NCBI GenBank assembly: GCA_002409965.1
Contig: DHON01000113.1
Location: 1 to 23,318, forward strand
Origin: Firmicutes bacterium UBA5389
GTDB taxonomy: Bacteria > Bacillota > DTU025
Length of the DNA: 23,318 bases
Direction of reading: 5' to 3'
In this document: one piece after another, positions 14,163 to 22,052 of the stretch
How the letters are laid out: each line of letters starts with the position of its first letter
Numbering within the stretch: position 1 is the first letter of the stretch
Notes under the pieces: generated by a model
Databases searched by the model: none
What the model saw: only the letters and a program-made list of their open reading frames with translations
What the model was told of the DNA's origin: nothing
Translations under genes and position numbers: made by a program

Positions 14163-15746
14163 TTGCGGTCGTACGAGAGCCTCGTGAAACACGAGGGCAA
14201 CTCAGCGCTGTTTGCTGCGGTCGAGATATCCATCGTGTCCACTCTGGCGGGACGTCCGGTGCATGTGCACGCCGAGGGGGTCAGGGGCACAGGCAAGACC
14301 ACCATCATGCGGGCGGCGGCAGGCATCCTTCCGGTGATCGAGAGAATCGCCGGTTGTGAACACAACTGCAGACCGTGGGCGCCCCATTGCCCTTCTCACC
14401 GAGGCGCGCCGCCCGCGCGACTGCGCGATGTGGGCACTGAATTTGTCCCCATGCCTTTCCTCGAGATATCCCACTCCGCCCGGCTGGGAACGGTTGTGGG
14501 CAGCATCGATCTGGCTCGCGTGGTCGACCGCGACCATCCGCAGGCCGCTCTGCTTCTGGGCACCATACCCAGGGCCAACCGAGGAATCATCTTCATCGAC
14601 GAGATCAACCGGCTTGCTGATACCTCTCCCGAGCTCACAGACGTGCTGCTGGACGCCATGGGTACCAAGCCCGGGCGGGTGCAGATAGAAGAGGCGGGCC
14701 TGCCTGTGGTGTCGCTTCCGCTGGAGACGGGCGTGTGGGCGGCATCCAACCCCGACGAGGATCCCGGGCCGCTGGAGGATGTCCGGCGTCAGCTGTCAGA
14801 CAGGTTCGACCTCTCAGTTGAAATGGGGCGGGCATGCGAGCCCGGCATGGTCCGTAGGATTCTGGAGTGCGACGACTTTGATGTTCCGCGCGCGGCGTCC
14901 GACTCCCTGTCCGCCGGATGCTGGCCGGGGCGCATGGCCGCCGCCGCGCTCTTGGCGCCGCGCGTGCTGTTTCCCGATGAAATGGTGGAACTGCTTGCCA
15001 ACATCTATGTCGACTTCGATATCGAAAGCATCCGAGCGATGGAGGCGGCAAGGACCGTGGCGCGCTGCAGGGCCGCCCTGGCCGGTCGGAGCCGTGTGGC
15101 AATCGAGGACCTCAGGGCGGTTCTCCCCATGGTGCTGCGTCACCGTGTTGAGGTAGCGACTCTCGCCAATGTTCTCAGGTACGTCGATGCCCTGCAGGAG
15201 AAATCGGCGAGCGGCAGGAGCGTTGGAGCTGTCATGCCGGGATGCGGGGGAGCGCCGCAAGGGACGCGGCCGGGCTGCGATGGAGGCGGGGGCCGCGATG
15301 GAGGCGGGGGCTGCGATGGAGGCGGGGGCCGCGATGATCGCGACTGCCGCCGCGATGGCGAGCTCAGCCGCGATGGCGGCAGCGGTGCGGACGGGGGCCC
15401 GGCGCATGTGGGGGCCGGACTTAGGGGCGTACTGCACAGGCTGTTCGAGCGCGCTCGTTGCCAGCAGCACGCCGGCTCGCTTGGCCCGGAGCGAACGGGC
15501 GATCCGAACATGAACCCGGCGGGAGGCCCAGACGGCGGGTACGCGGGCGGGGCAGGGGCTGGGCGCGGGACCTGCAGGCAGCGGCGGGCGGGCGCGGGCA
15601 CAGGAACAGGCATGGGCTTGGGCACAGGCGCGAACTCTGGGCGCGCGCAGGAGAGCGCGGTGAGCGAGGTCTGTCCTCCCAGCGCTGCCCGGCCCATCAC
15701 CCAGATGGGGCCCAAGATCGTCTTTGCCGAGGAAGACCTGGCTTGA
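14163..15746 (+). CDS. Magnesium-chelatase ChlI/BchI-like AAA+ ATPase with a glycine-rich tail
   Basis: I chose TTG at 14163 because GGAGGGG (14150-14156) is correctly spaced; an upstream GTG at 14118 falls inside the leader hairpin. It has about 527 residues. Motifs: Walker A GVRGTGKT (39-46); a Cys-containing insertion GCEHNCRPWAPHCP (Cys65, Cys69, Cys76), as in BchI-type proteins; PFLEISHSARLGTVVGSID; Walker B GIIFIDEINRL (from about 141); sensor region ASNPDED; RRQLSDRFDLSVEM with the likely arginine finger. BchI works with a VWA partner (BchD) as a ring-shaped ATP-driven motor for metal insertion. The last 150 residues, from about 372, are an unusual low-complexity tail of Gly/Asp/Arg/Cys and Gly/Thr/Ala, encoded in part by 18-bp repeats. 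The stop overlaps the start of the partner gene. The family is sure; metal chelation as the function is not. Confidence 0.85.
   Translation: MRSYESLVKHEGNSALFAAVEISIVSTLAGRPVHVHAEGVRGTGKTTIMRAAAGILPVIERIAGCEHNCRPWAPHCPSHRGAPPARLRDVGTEFVPMPFLEISHSARLGTVVGSIDLARVVDRDHPQAALLLGTIPRANRGIIFIDEINRLADTSPELTDVLLDAMGTKPGRVQIEEAGLPVVSLPLETGVWAASNPDEDPGPLEDVRRQLSDRFDLSVEMGRACEPGMVRRILECDDFDVPRAASDSLSAGCWPGRMAAAALLAPRVLFPDEMVELLANIYVDFDIESIRAMEAARTVARCRAALAGRSRVAIEDLRAVLPMVLRHRVEVATLANVLRYVDALQEKSASGRSVGAVMPGCGGAPQGTRPGCDGGGGRDGGGGCDGGGGRDDRDCRRDGELSRDGGSGADGGPAHVGAGLRGVLHRLFERARCQQHAGSLGPERTGDPNMNPAGGPDGGYAGGAGAGRGTCRQRRAGAGTGTGMGLGTGANSGRAQESAVSEVCPPSAARPITQMGPKIVFAEEDLA
15277..15330 (+). repeat. Three tandem 18-bp units in the tail of the ChlI-like gene
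   Basis: The unit gcgatggaggcgggggcc starts at 15277, 15295 and 15313; the copies differ only in the last base. Two or three decayed copies follow to about 15384. Each unit encodes a six-residue block of the type Gly-Gly-Gly-Gly-(Arg/Cys)-Asp. The unit length equals that in yqfC, and both units begin with gcgatg. Confidence 0.93.
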
Positions 15747-17431
15747 GGCTGGACGAGCTTGCGGCGTTCGCCGCCGAAGTCAACGCCCGGCTTGACCGCG
15801 GGCTTGGAGTGCGGGCCGGCGAGACGGCCCTGATATCGCGCCGAGTGCACGTGATCAACCCAGCTCGTCCCGGCGAGGCTCAAGTGAAGTGCGTCGCCGA
15901 TGCCGGACGGGTATTCTACCGGCGCAGCGCGCTTGATGAGGTAGTCCACATCGATATCTTCCATGCGCTGGCCGATGTGAACCACTATGCGATTGCGCAG
16001 GCATCAAGGCGCGCTGCCGACGAGTTCTCCCGGGCGGCGCTGGCCGACTTCATCGATGTCCAGACCGCAACGGGCGGAGGCAGGGTTACGGGCAGTCTCA
16101 ACTACGGACGCAAACCGTCCCTGCAAACGGCTCACCGAGGACACGTGCATCTGGCTGTGCTCATGCCGCGCGAGATGTCAGCGCTTCTGTATTACCTGGT
16201 ACGCAACGTAGAGCAGGCCATACAGTCTCAAGGAGTGGAGCTGCGGCGACTGGACCGGATTGTGAACGATGCGGACGCAGGCGGAGCTCCCATGGATCTG
16301 TCTCCCTATTCGTGCTCCACCGATTCGCTTCTGCAGGAGCATGGACAGCCGGACAAGCTCTCAGATGACTGCGCCATGATGCGAGACGCGCTCGACGCTT
16401 CAGTCGATTTCGGGTCTGTGGCCAGCCTGACCAGTTTTCTGGAGTGTGTCGCCGCGGCGCGCCGGCGCGAGAATCCGTATGCCCTTCTCGAACGGGAATT
16501 CGGGGATGCCGAGGCTATGCTGACGCGCCTGCGCGCCCTGGAGGTAGTGAACGGCGATGGCGCCTCCCTGGAGCTGACGGAGAAAGGAAGGCGGCTGGCG
16601 GCCTTCTTGCGGCGGTTCGCGCGCGAAGTGGAGATGGAGATGCGCAAGGTGATCCGGCGAAGCGCGCGCCCGCACGCCATTGCTCTCGACAGGAGCGACT
16701 TCACGCAGGGCAGAGCTCGGGGGGCGGCCGCGGGAGAGTCGCGAGCTGTGGTGCCGGCTGAGGATGCCGATTTCAGGGGTGCCATATCAGTGCCCGACAC
16801 CATAGGCCAGTGGGCTGTACGCTGCTCGCGGCAAGGGCGACGTGGGCCCATCGAGCGGTGCGATGTCCGAATCGAACAGGCACGCCGGCGCGTGAGGGTG
16901 GATGTGTGCCTTCTGATCGACGCCAGCGCCAGTATGGCGGGAAAACGCATTCAGGCCGCGAAACACCTGGCCAGGTACGTGTTCCTGACCTGCCGAGACC
17001 GAGTGAGCGTTCTTACGTTCCAGGACCGCAACGTCACACAGCACGTCATACGCGCCCGTTCTCACCGGGCTCTGGAGGAGGGCCTGTCCACGGTAAGGCC
17101 TGCCGGGTTGACCCCCCTGGCCGCAGGAATCGTGGAAGCTGTACGCTTGCTGGGAGCGAAGCGCCGGGCTCCGGCCATGCTGGTGCTGTTGACTGACGGG
17201 ATCCCCACCATGAATCAGTGGACCGGCGACCCCGCCCGCGATGCTCTGACCGCGGCCGAGCAGATCGCTGAGCAGAATATACTGTTTACATGCATCGGGC
17301 TGGCCCCAAACAAGGGCTTTCTCCGCCGCCTCACGGAGACGGCCCATGGCACGCTCTACATCGTGGATGAGTTCGACCGGGATGTGCTAGCGAAACTCGT
17401 GAAAGACGAGCGCAACCGGGTGCAAACATGA
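15743..17431 (+). CDS. Magnesium-chelatase ChlD/BchD-like protein with a C-terminal VWA domain
   Basis: TTG at 15743 overlaps the stop of the ATPase gene, with GAGGAAG about 10 bases upstream. It gives about 562 residues; the open frame extends upstream to 15458 but there it only shadows the ATPase tail. The N-terminal 370 residues include an alpha-helical part and a winged-helix-like segment (LERLRA-type helix, then LELTEKGRRLAAFLRRF). The C-terminal 190 residues form a VWA domain with a complete metal-ion-dependent adhesion site: DASAS (Asp393, Ser395, Ser397), the Thr in GLTPLAAG, and the Asp in LLTDGIPT. This matches ChlD/BchD C-termini and VWA partners of MoxR-type ATPases. With the upstream ATPase it should form a two-component machine acting on an unknown client; no ChlH/BchH/CobN-type subunit lies nearby. 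Confidence 0.82.
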   Translation: MRLDELAAFAAEVNARLDRGLGVRAGETALISRRVHVINPARPGEAQVKCVADAGRVFYRRSALDEVVHIDIFHALADVNHYAIAQASRRAADEFSRAALADFIDVQTATGGGRVTGSLNYGRKPSLQTAHRGHVHLAVLMPREMSALLYYLVRNVEQAIQSQGVELRRLDRIVNDADAGGAPMDLSPYSCSTDSLLQEHGQPDKLSDDCAMMRDALDASVDFGSVASLTSFLECVAAARRRENPYALLEREFGDAEAMLTRLRALEVVNGDGASLELTEKGRRLAAFLRRFAREVEMEMRKVIRRSARPHAIALDRSDFTQGRARGAAAGESRAVVPAEDADFRGAISVPDTIGQWAVRCSRQGRRGPIERCDVRIEQARRRVRVDVCLLIDASASMAGKRIQAAKHLARYVFLTCRDRVSVLTFQDRNVTQHVIRARSHRALEEGLSTVRPAGLTPLAAGIVEAVRLLGAKRRAPAMLVLLTDGIPTMNQWTGDPARDALTAAEQIAEQNILFTCIGLAPNKGFLRRLTETAHGTLYIVDEFDRDVLAKLVKDERNRVQT

Positions 17432-17472
17432 TAGTATAAACATATGACTGAATACCGGCGGGTGGAGAATCT

Positions 17473-19197
17473 ATGTCGCAAAGGAAGAGAATATGGGAGC
17501 GAGTACCGGGAGATCCGCAAATCGCGGCGGAATTGTCCACGAATTGCGGTATCTCGCTTGGTGTGGCCAAAGCCCTTGTAAACCGGGGCATTATCGATGA
17601 GAAGAGCGCTGGGCGGTTCCTTGCGCCGGATGTCGCCGACATGCACGACCCGTTCTGCCTCCCCGACATGACCGCTGCTGCCGGGCGGGTGCTGGACGCG
17701 GTTCGCCGGGGTGAGCGAATCAGGATATACGGAGACTACGATGTAGACGGCGTATCATCGGTGGCTCTTGCGGTGTCGGTGCTCCGCGCGTACGGCGCGA
17801 ATGTTGACTACTACATCCCCAACCGTCTGGTCGAAGGCTACGGCCTGAGCATCGAGGCTGTCCAGAAGGCGGCAAGCGATGCGGTGGACGTGATGATCAC
17901 GGCCGACTGTGGAATCGGGGCGTTCAAGGAAGCAGAGGCGGCCCACTCTCTTGGGGTGGATCTGATCATCACCGATCACCACGAGGCCGATGAAGGCGTG
18001 CCCCAGTGCGTGGCTGTGGTCAACCCCAAGAGGCATGATTCTGAATATCCCTTCAAGGAACTGGCCGGGGTGGGCGTGATATTCAAGCTGTGCCAGGCTC
18101 TCTGGCGCCTTGCGGGCAGACCAGATGGGCAGGCCGACCCAAAGAGCCACCTCGACCTGGCGGCTTTGGGAACTATAGCCGATGTGGTGCCGCTGCTCGA
18201 TGAGAACAGGATTATCGCGCGCGCGGGTCTCGCGATGATGGGCCATTCGTCCAATCTGGGCATCCAGAGCCTTCTGGATGTGGCCGGCCTTGCGGGTAGG
18301 GAAGTGAAGGCCGGCAATGTCGGCTTTACACTGGGCCCCCGGGTGAATGCCGCGGGACGTCTGGGCGACCCCAGCCTTGGGGCCAGGCTCTTCCTCACCG
18401 ACTCGCGGCAGGAGGCATCGGAACTCGCTGCGATGCTCGACGAGGAGAACCGCAAACGCCAGGAGATCGAGCAAGCGATTCTCAGGCAAGTGTGGGAGCC
18501 TGTGAGCAAGATGAACACCCAGTCTACACGGGCCATCGTGCTTGGCTCGGAGACTTGGCACACCGGCGTGATAGGCATCGTGGCATCCAAGATAGCCGAG
18601 ATGACATTCCGGCCTACTGTTCTGGTCTCTTTCGAAGGCGACGTGGGACGCGGGTCGGCTCGCAGCATTCCCGGGTTCAACCTGTTTTCCGCCTTAACGG
18701 AATGTTCTGACCTGTTGCTGAAGTACGGCGGGCATGCGCAGGCAGCGGGGCTATCCATACGAGCTGCGGATCTCGAGGCGTTCAGGGAGCGTCTCAACCG
18801 GATAGGCCACGAGCGGCTGTCACAAGACGACCTCGTTCCCAGGCTCCGCTTCGATGACGAGCTGCCGGAGGCGGACATCTCCGATTCTCTGGCGCGGGAG
18901 CTTGCGGCTCTGGAACCGCACGGCCTGGGAAACCCGAGCCCCGTGTTCGTGACCCGCAACATGCTGGTGCTTGAGCAGCGCAGCGTGGGCGCGGACGGCA
19001 GGCATCTCAAGCTCAAGCTCGGCCGGGGCGACGCCGTGGTGGGCGCAATAGGCTTTAGAATGACTCGACGATACTCAGAGGTGGCGCGAAACTCTGCTGA
19101 AGTGGACGTAGCTTACTCTCTGGATCTGAATGAGTGGAACGGCAGTACGCACGTGGAGATGAACCTGAAAGACATAAGACGGTCGACCGTTGGCTGA
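17473..19197 (+). CDS. recJ: Single-stranded-DNA exonuclease RecJ
   Basis: ATG at 17473 with GGTGGAG at 17460-17466. It has 574 residues, the short (core) form of RecJ. The DHH phosphoesterase motifs are all present: GDYDVDG (87-93), TADCGIG (143-149), DHH (168-170), then the DHHA1 domain with GGHAQAAG near 419-426, and a C-terminal OB-like region. RecJ degrades single-stranded DNA 5' to 3' in recombination and mismatch repair. In the 41-base gap before it, TATAAA (17435-17440) resembles a -10 box, but I see no -35. The usual downstream neighbour apt is missing; relA follows directly. Confidence 0.96.
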   Translation: MSQRKRIWERVPGDPQIAAELSTNCGISLGVAKALVNRGIIDEKSAGRFLAPDVADMHDPFCLPDMTAAAGRVLDAVRRGERIRIYGDYDVDGVSSVALAVSVLRAYGANVDYYIPNRLVEGYGLSIEAVQKAASDAVDVMITADCGIGAFKEAEAAHSLGVDLIITDHHEADEGVPQCVAVVNPKRHDSEYPFKELAGVGVIFKLCQALWRLAGRPDGQADPKSHLDLAALGTIADVVPLLDENRIIARAGLAMMGHSSNLGIQSLLDVAGLAGREVKAGNVGFTLGPRVNAAGRLGDPSLGARLFLTDSRQEASELAAMLDEENRKRQEIEQAILRQVWEPVSKMNTQSTRAIVLGSETWHTGVIGIVASKIAEMTFRPTVLVSFEGDVGRGSARSIPGFNLFSALTECSDLLLKYGGHAQAAGLSIRAADLEAFRERLNRIGHERLSQDDLVPRLRFDDELPEADISDSLARELAALEPHGLGNPSPVFVTRNMLVLEQRSVGADGRHLKLKLGRGDAVVGAIGFRMTRRYSEVARNSAEVDVAYSLDLNEWNGSTHVEMNLKDIRRSTVG

Positions 19198-19212
19198 AAG
19201 GAGGGCGGCCGG

Positions 19213-21399
19213 GTGGGGATTCGCCGGTCTGAGCGCACGTTGGAGAACCTGACCGAACGAGTGAGGGCCGCGAGGCCCGATATCGACGTTGGCATTGTCG
19301 AGCGCGCTTGGAACTATGCTGAACAGGCCCACAACGGGCAGATACGCGAATCCGGCGAACCGTACTTCGACCACCCGGCTGCTGTAGCGTTCATCCTAGC
19401 CGACATGGACCTTGACTCCAACACCATCGCTGCGGGGCTGCTTCACGATGTAATCGAGGATACCGGCAGATCCTGCGATGAACTGGCGTTGGTGTTTGGC
19501 CCGGAAGTGGCCGGGCTGGTAGACGGCGTGACCAAATTGTCACGTATGGATTTCAAGACCCGCGAGGAGCAGCAGGCCGAAAGCCTGCGCAAGATGTTCG
19601 TGGCGATGGCCAAAGACATTCGGGTTATCCTGATTAAGCTGGCGGACAGGCTCCACAATATGCGCACCTTAAGAGAGTGCCAGCTGGACAAGCAAAAGCG
19701 GGTTGCCGGCGAGACTGTTGAGATATACGCGCCTCTCGCCCACAGGCTGGGCATGTGGAGGATCAAGTGGGAGCTTGAGGACTTAGCCCTGCGGTATCTG
19801 GAACCGAGAGCCTACTACGAGCTGGTCGAAAAGGTGGCCACAAAGCGGCAGGAACGGGAAGGGCACATAGAAGAGGCCAGGCAGACCCTAGCCGCGGCCC
19901 TCGAGGAGATCGGAGTCTCAGCCGAAATCCAGGGCCGCCCCAAACATTTCTACAGCATCTACCAAAAAATGATCAAGCAAGGCAAGGACTTCAGCGAGAT
20001 ATGGGACCTGATGGGGCTGCGAGTGATCGTGGGCACGCTGCGCGAGTGCTACGCTGTGCTAGGGGCGATTCACAGCATATGGAAGCCAATTCCCGGGCGT
20101 TTCAAAGACTACGTGGCCATGCCCAAGTCCAACATGTACCAGTCGTTGCACACCACGGTCATTGGGCCGCGCGGGGAACCGCTGGAGATCCAGATCCGAA
20201 CGTGGGAGATGCACCGGACCGCGGAGTACGGCATAGCAGCTCACTGGCGCTACAAAGAAGGCGGCGCCAGCGGCGACTTCGAAGACAAGATCACGTGGCT
20301 GCGTCAGATCCTGGATTGGCAGAAGGAGACGCACAACGGGGCCGAGTTTGTGGAGACCCTCAAGGTGGACCTGTTCTCAGACGAGGTATACGTGTTCACC
20401 CCGAAAGGCGATGTGAAGACGCTTCCGGCAGGGTCTACCCCAATAGACTTCGCCTACGCAGTCCACACCGACATCGGCCACAGATGTATGGGCGCGCGGG
20501 TCAACGGCCGGATGGTCCCGCTCGGGACGCAGTTGGTCACCGGCGATATCGTCGAGGTAGTGACCAACAAGGCGCAGACTGGGCCCAGCCGAGACTGGCT
20601 CAACCTTGCCACAACTTCTAAGGCCAAGAGCAAAATCAGGCAGTGGTTCAAGGAGCAGCGGCGCGACGAGTCGATCGACCGAGGCAAGGAGATGCTCGAG
20701 CGCGATCTGCGGCGCATGGGCCACGAAGTGCACGCCAATCTCAAAGAGGAGCGTCTGGCGGAGGCGGCGCGCAAATTCGGCTATCAGAGTTCAGACGACC
20801 TTCTTGCCAGTATAGGCTATGGCAAGCTGTCGGCGGCCATGGTAGTGGGAAGGCTGGTTCCGGATAAGGGCGCCGAGAAGGCTCCTGAGTCGGTGTTTGA
20901 GGCGGCGGCGCGTCCGCTCGCCGGCGCTCCCCGAACGCGGCAGTCCACTCATGGAGTAGTAGTTCGGGGCGTCGACAACGTGTTGGTCAGGTTCGCCAGG
21001 TGCTGCAACCCGGTGCCCGGCGATTCCATCGTGGGCTACATCACCCGCGGTCGTGGTGTGTCGGTTCACAGGGAGGACTGCCCGAACATCGCCGCAATCA
21101 TGGGAGAAGACGAGGGCAGGCAGGTCGACGTCAGCTGGGACATGGGCAACAGCACGTCTTACCCTGTAGAGATCGAAATGGAAGCCAGCGATGGCCCAGG
21201 GCTACTCACCGGCGTCATGAACGCGGTGCTGGAGATGAAGGCGCACGTGAGCGCGGTGAACGCCAGGACCGGCCGCAACCGGACGGCCCTCATCAGCATG
21301 ACTGTGGAGATAAACGATGTGGCTCACATGAACAATGTCATCGGCAGACTCAAGCGACTTCAGGGAGTGCAAAACGTGCACCGAGCGCGCCCGAGCTAG
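19213..21399 (+). CDS. relA: Bifunctional (p)ppGpp synthetase/hydrolase, RelA/SpoT family
   Basis: GTG at 19213 with AAAGGAGGG just upstream. It has 728 residues, normal length. Domain order: HD hydrolase with GEPYFDHP and HDVIEDT (about 76-84); synthetase with RFKDYVAMPKSNMYQSLHTT (from about 296); TGS with DEVYVFTPKGDVKTLPAG and the continuing HTDIGHR segment (about 391-452); a CC region (RCCNPVPGD, near 596); and a C-terminal ACT domain (650-728). The synthetase motif reads RFKD, the RxKD form of bifunctional enzymes, and the HD residues are intact, so both synthesis and breakdown of the alarmone are expected. The stop codon lies within the first unit of the 15-bp repeat that fills the gap to dtd. 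Confidence 0.97.
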   Translation: MGIRRSERTLENLTERVRAARPDIDVGIVERAWNYAEQAHNGQIRESGEPYFDHPAAVAFILADMDLDSNTIAAGLLHDVIEDTGRSCDELALVFGPEVAGLVDGVTKLSRMDFKTREEQQAESLRKMFVAMAKDIRVILIKLADRLHNMRTLRECQLDKQKRVAGETVEIYAPLAHRLGMWRIKWELEDLALRYLEPRAYYELVEKVATKRQEREGHIEEARQTLAAALEEIGVSAEIQGRPKHFYSIYQKMIKQGKDFSEIWDLMGLRVIVGTLRECYAVLGAIHSIWKPIPGRFKDYVAMPKSNMYQSLHTTVIGPRGEPLEIQIRTWEMHRTAEYGIAAHWRYKEGGASGDFEDKITWLRQILDWQKETHNGAEFVETLKVDLFSDEVYVFTPKGDVKTLPAGSTPIDFAYAVHTDIGHRCMGARVNGRMVPLGTQLVTGDIVEVVTNKAQTGPSRDWLNLATTSKAKSKIRQWFKEQRRDESIDRGKEMLERDLRRMGHEVHANLKEERLAEAARKFGYQSSDDLLASIGYGKLSAAMVVGRLVPDKGAEKAPESVFEAAARPLAGAPRTRQSTHGVVVRGVDNVLVRFARCCNPVPGDSIVGYITRGRGVSVHREDCPNIAAIMGEDEGRQVDVSWDMGNSTSYPVEIEMEASDGPGLLTGVMNAVLEMKAHVSAVNARTGRNRTALISMTVEINDVAHMNNVIGRLKRLQGVQNVHRARPS

Positions 21400-21455
21400 G
21401 CGAGGTTGAACTAGGCTGGGTTGAGCTAGGCGAGGCCGAACTAGGCGGGGTTGGT
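21396..21455 (+). repeat. Four tandem copies of a 15-bp unit between relA and dtd
   Basis: Units start at 21396, 21411, 21426 and 21441, with consensus ctaggcgaggttgaa; copies differ at a few bases. The first copy contains the relA stop codon (TAG at 21397-21399). The array ends just upstream of the dtd ribosome binding site. Every unit carries CTAG. Confidence 0.93.
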
Positions 21456-21476
21456 GGGCAGAGGTGGTGGGTTCAA

Positions 21477-21926
21477 GTGAGAGCTGTGGTGCAACGGGTG
21501 ACGAGCGCCAGGGTCGCTGTGGGCGGGGTTACGGTGGGGCAGATAGGTCCCGGGCTTGTGGTGCTTCTAGGCGTGGCGCAGGGCGATGGTCCTGAAGATG
21601 TGCGCTATATGGTGGACAAGATCCCCAATCTCAGGATCTATGACGATGCGGATGGGAAAATGAACCTGTCGTGCATGGACGTGGGCGGCAGCATCCTGGC
21701 GGTATCGCAGTTCACGTTGCTCGGCGACTGCCGGCGCGGGCGCCGCCCGAGTTTCACCGATGCTGCGGGGCCCGACGAGGCCAATGCCTTGTATGAGCAG
21801 TTTGTGGCGGGCGTGCGGTCGGTTGGCGTGCATGTTGAGACCGGCGTGTTCAGGGCTGAGATGGAAGTGAGCCTGGTCAACCACGGCCCTGTGACAGTGA
21901 TGCTCGACAGCTCCAAGTTGCTTTGA
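21477..21926 (+). CDS. dtd: D-aminoacyl-tRNA deacylase
   Basis: GTG at 21477 with GAGGTGG at 21461-21467 and 9-nt spacing; the frame is open far upstream but only as a shadow of relA. It has 149 residues, the family norm. Begins with the typical M-R-A-V-V-Q-R-V-x-S-A-R-V. Contains SQFTLLGD and the C-terminal NHGPVTVMLDS, the two active-site motifs; the Gly-cisPro of the latter excludes L-aminoacyl substrates. Residue two of that motif is His where Asp is common. The enzyme removes wrongly attached D-amino acids (and glycine from tRNA-Ala). It is often next to relA, as here. Confidence 0.95.
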   Translation: MRAVVQRVTSARVAVGGVTVGQIGPGLVVLLGVAQGDGPEDVRYMVDKIPNLRIYDDADGKMNLSCMDVGGSILAVSQFTLLGDCRRGRRPSFTDAAGPDEANALYEQFVAGVRSVGVHVETGVFRAEMEVSLVNHGPVTVMLDSSKLL

Positions 21927-21955
21927 GCGAGGACTATGAGGCGAGAGCGACCGGG

Positions 21956-22011
21956 CGCGAACGGCCAGACGCGAATGGCCAGGCGCGAATGGCCAGGCGC
22001 GAATGGCCAGG
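21956..22011 (+). repeat. Four tandem copies of a 14-bp unit between dtd and the metallohydrolase gene
   Basis: Units start at 21956, 21970, 21984 and 21998. The last three are identical (cgcgaatggccagg); the first differs at two bases. The unit length is not a multiple of 3, consistent with its non-coding place. The array is about 25 bases upstream of the next ribosome binding site. Confidence 0.95.
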
Positions 22012-22052
22012 CGCAGGCGACAGAACATGCTTGAACAGGAGGCGGCCGGCCA

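Noticed and set aside
15458..15742. Upstream extension of the ChlD-like frame
   Set aside because: This part overlaps the ATPase tail in another frame and has no ribosome binding site at its ATG. The TTG at 15743 overlaps the upstream stop and is well placed.
15140..15985. Minus-strand frame of 281 codons opposite the ChlI tail and ChlD start
   Set aside because: It is Pro/Ser-rich because it is the complement of the Gly-rich repeats; the + strand genes explain the region fully.
21000..21476. Extension of the dtd frame through the end of relA
   Set aside because: It is a shadow of relA and of the 15-bp array; Dtd proteins begin at the GTG at 21477.
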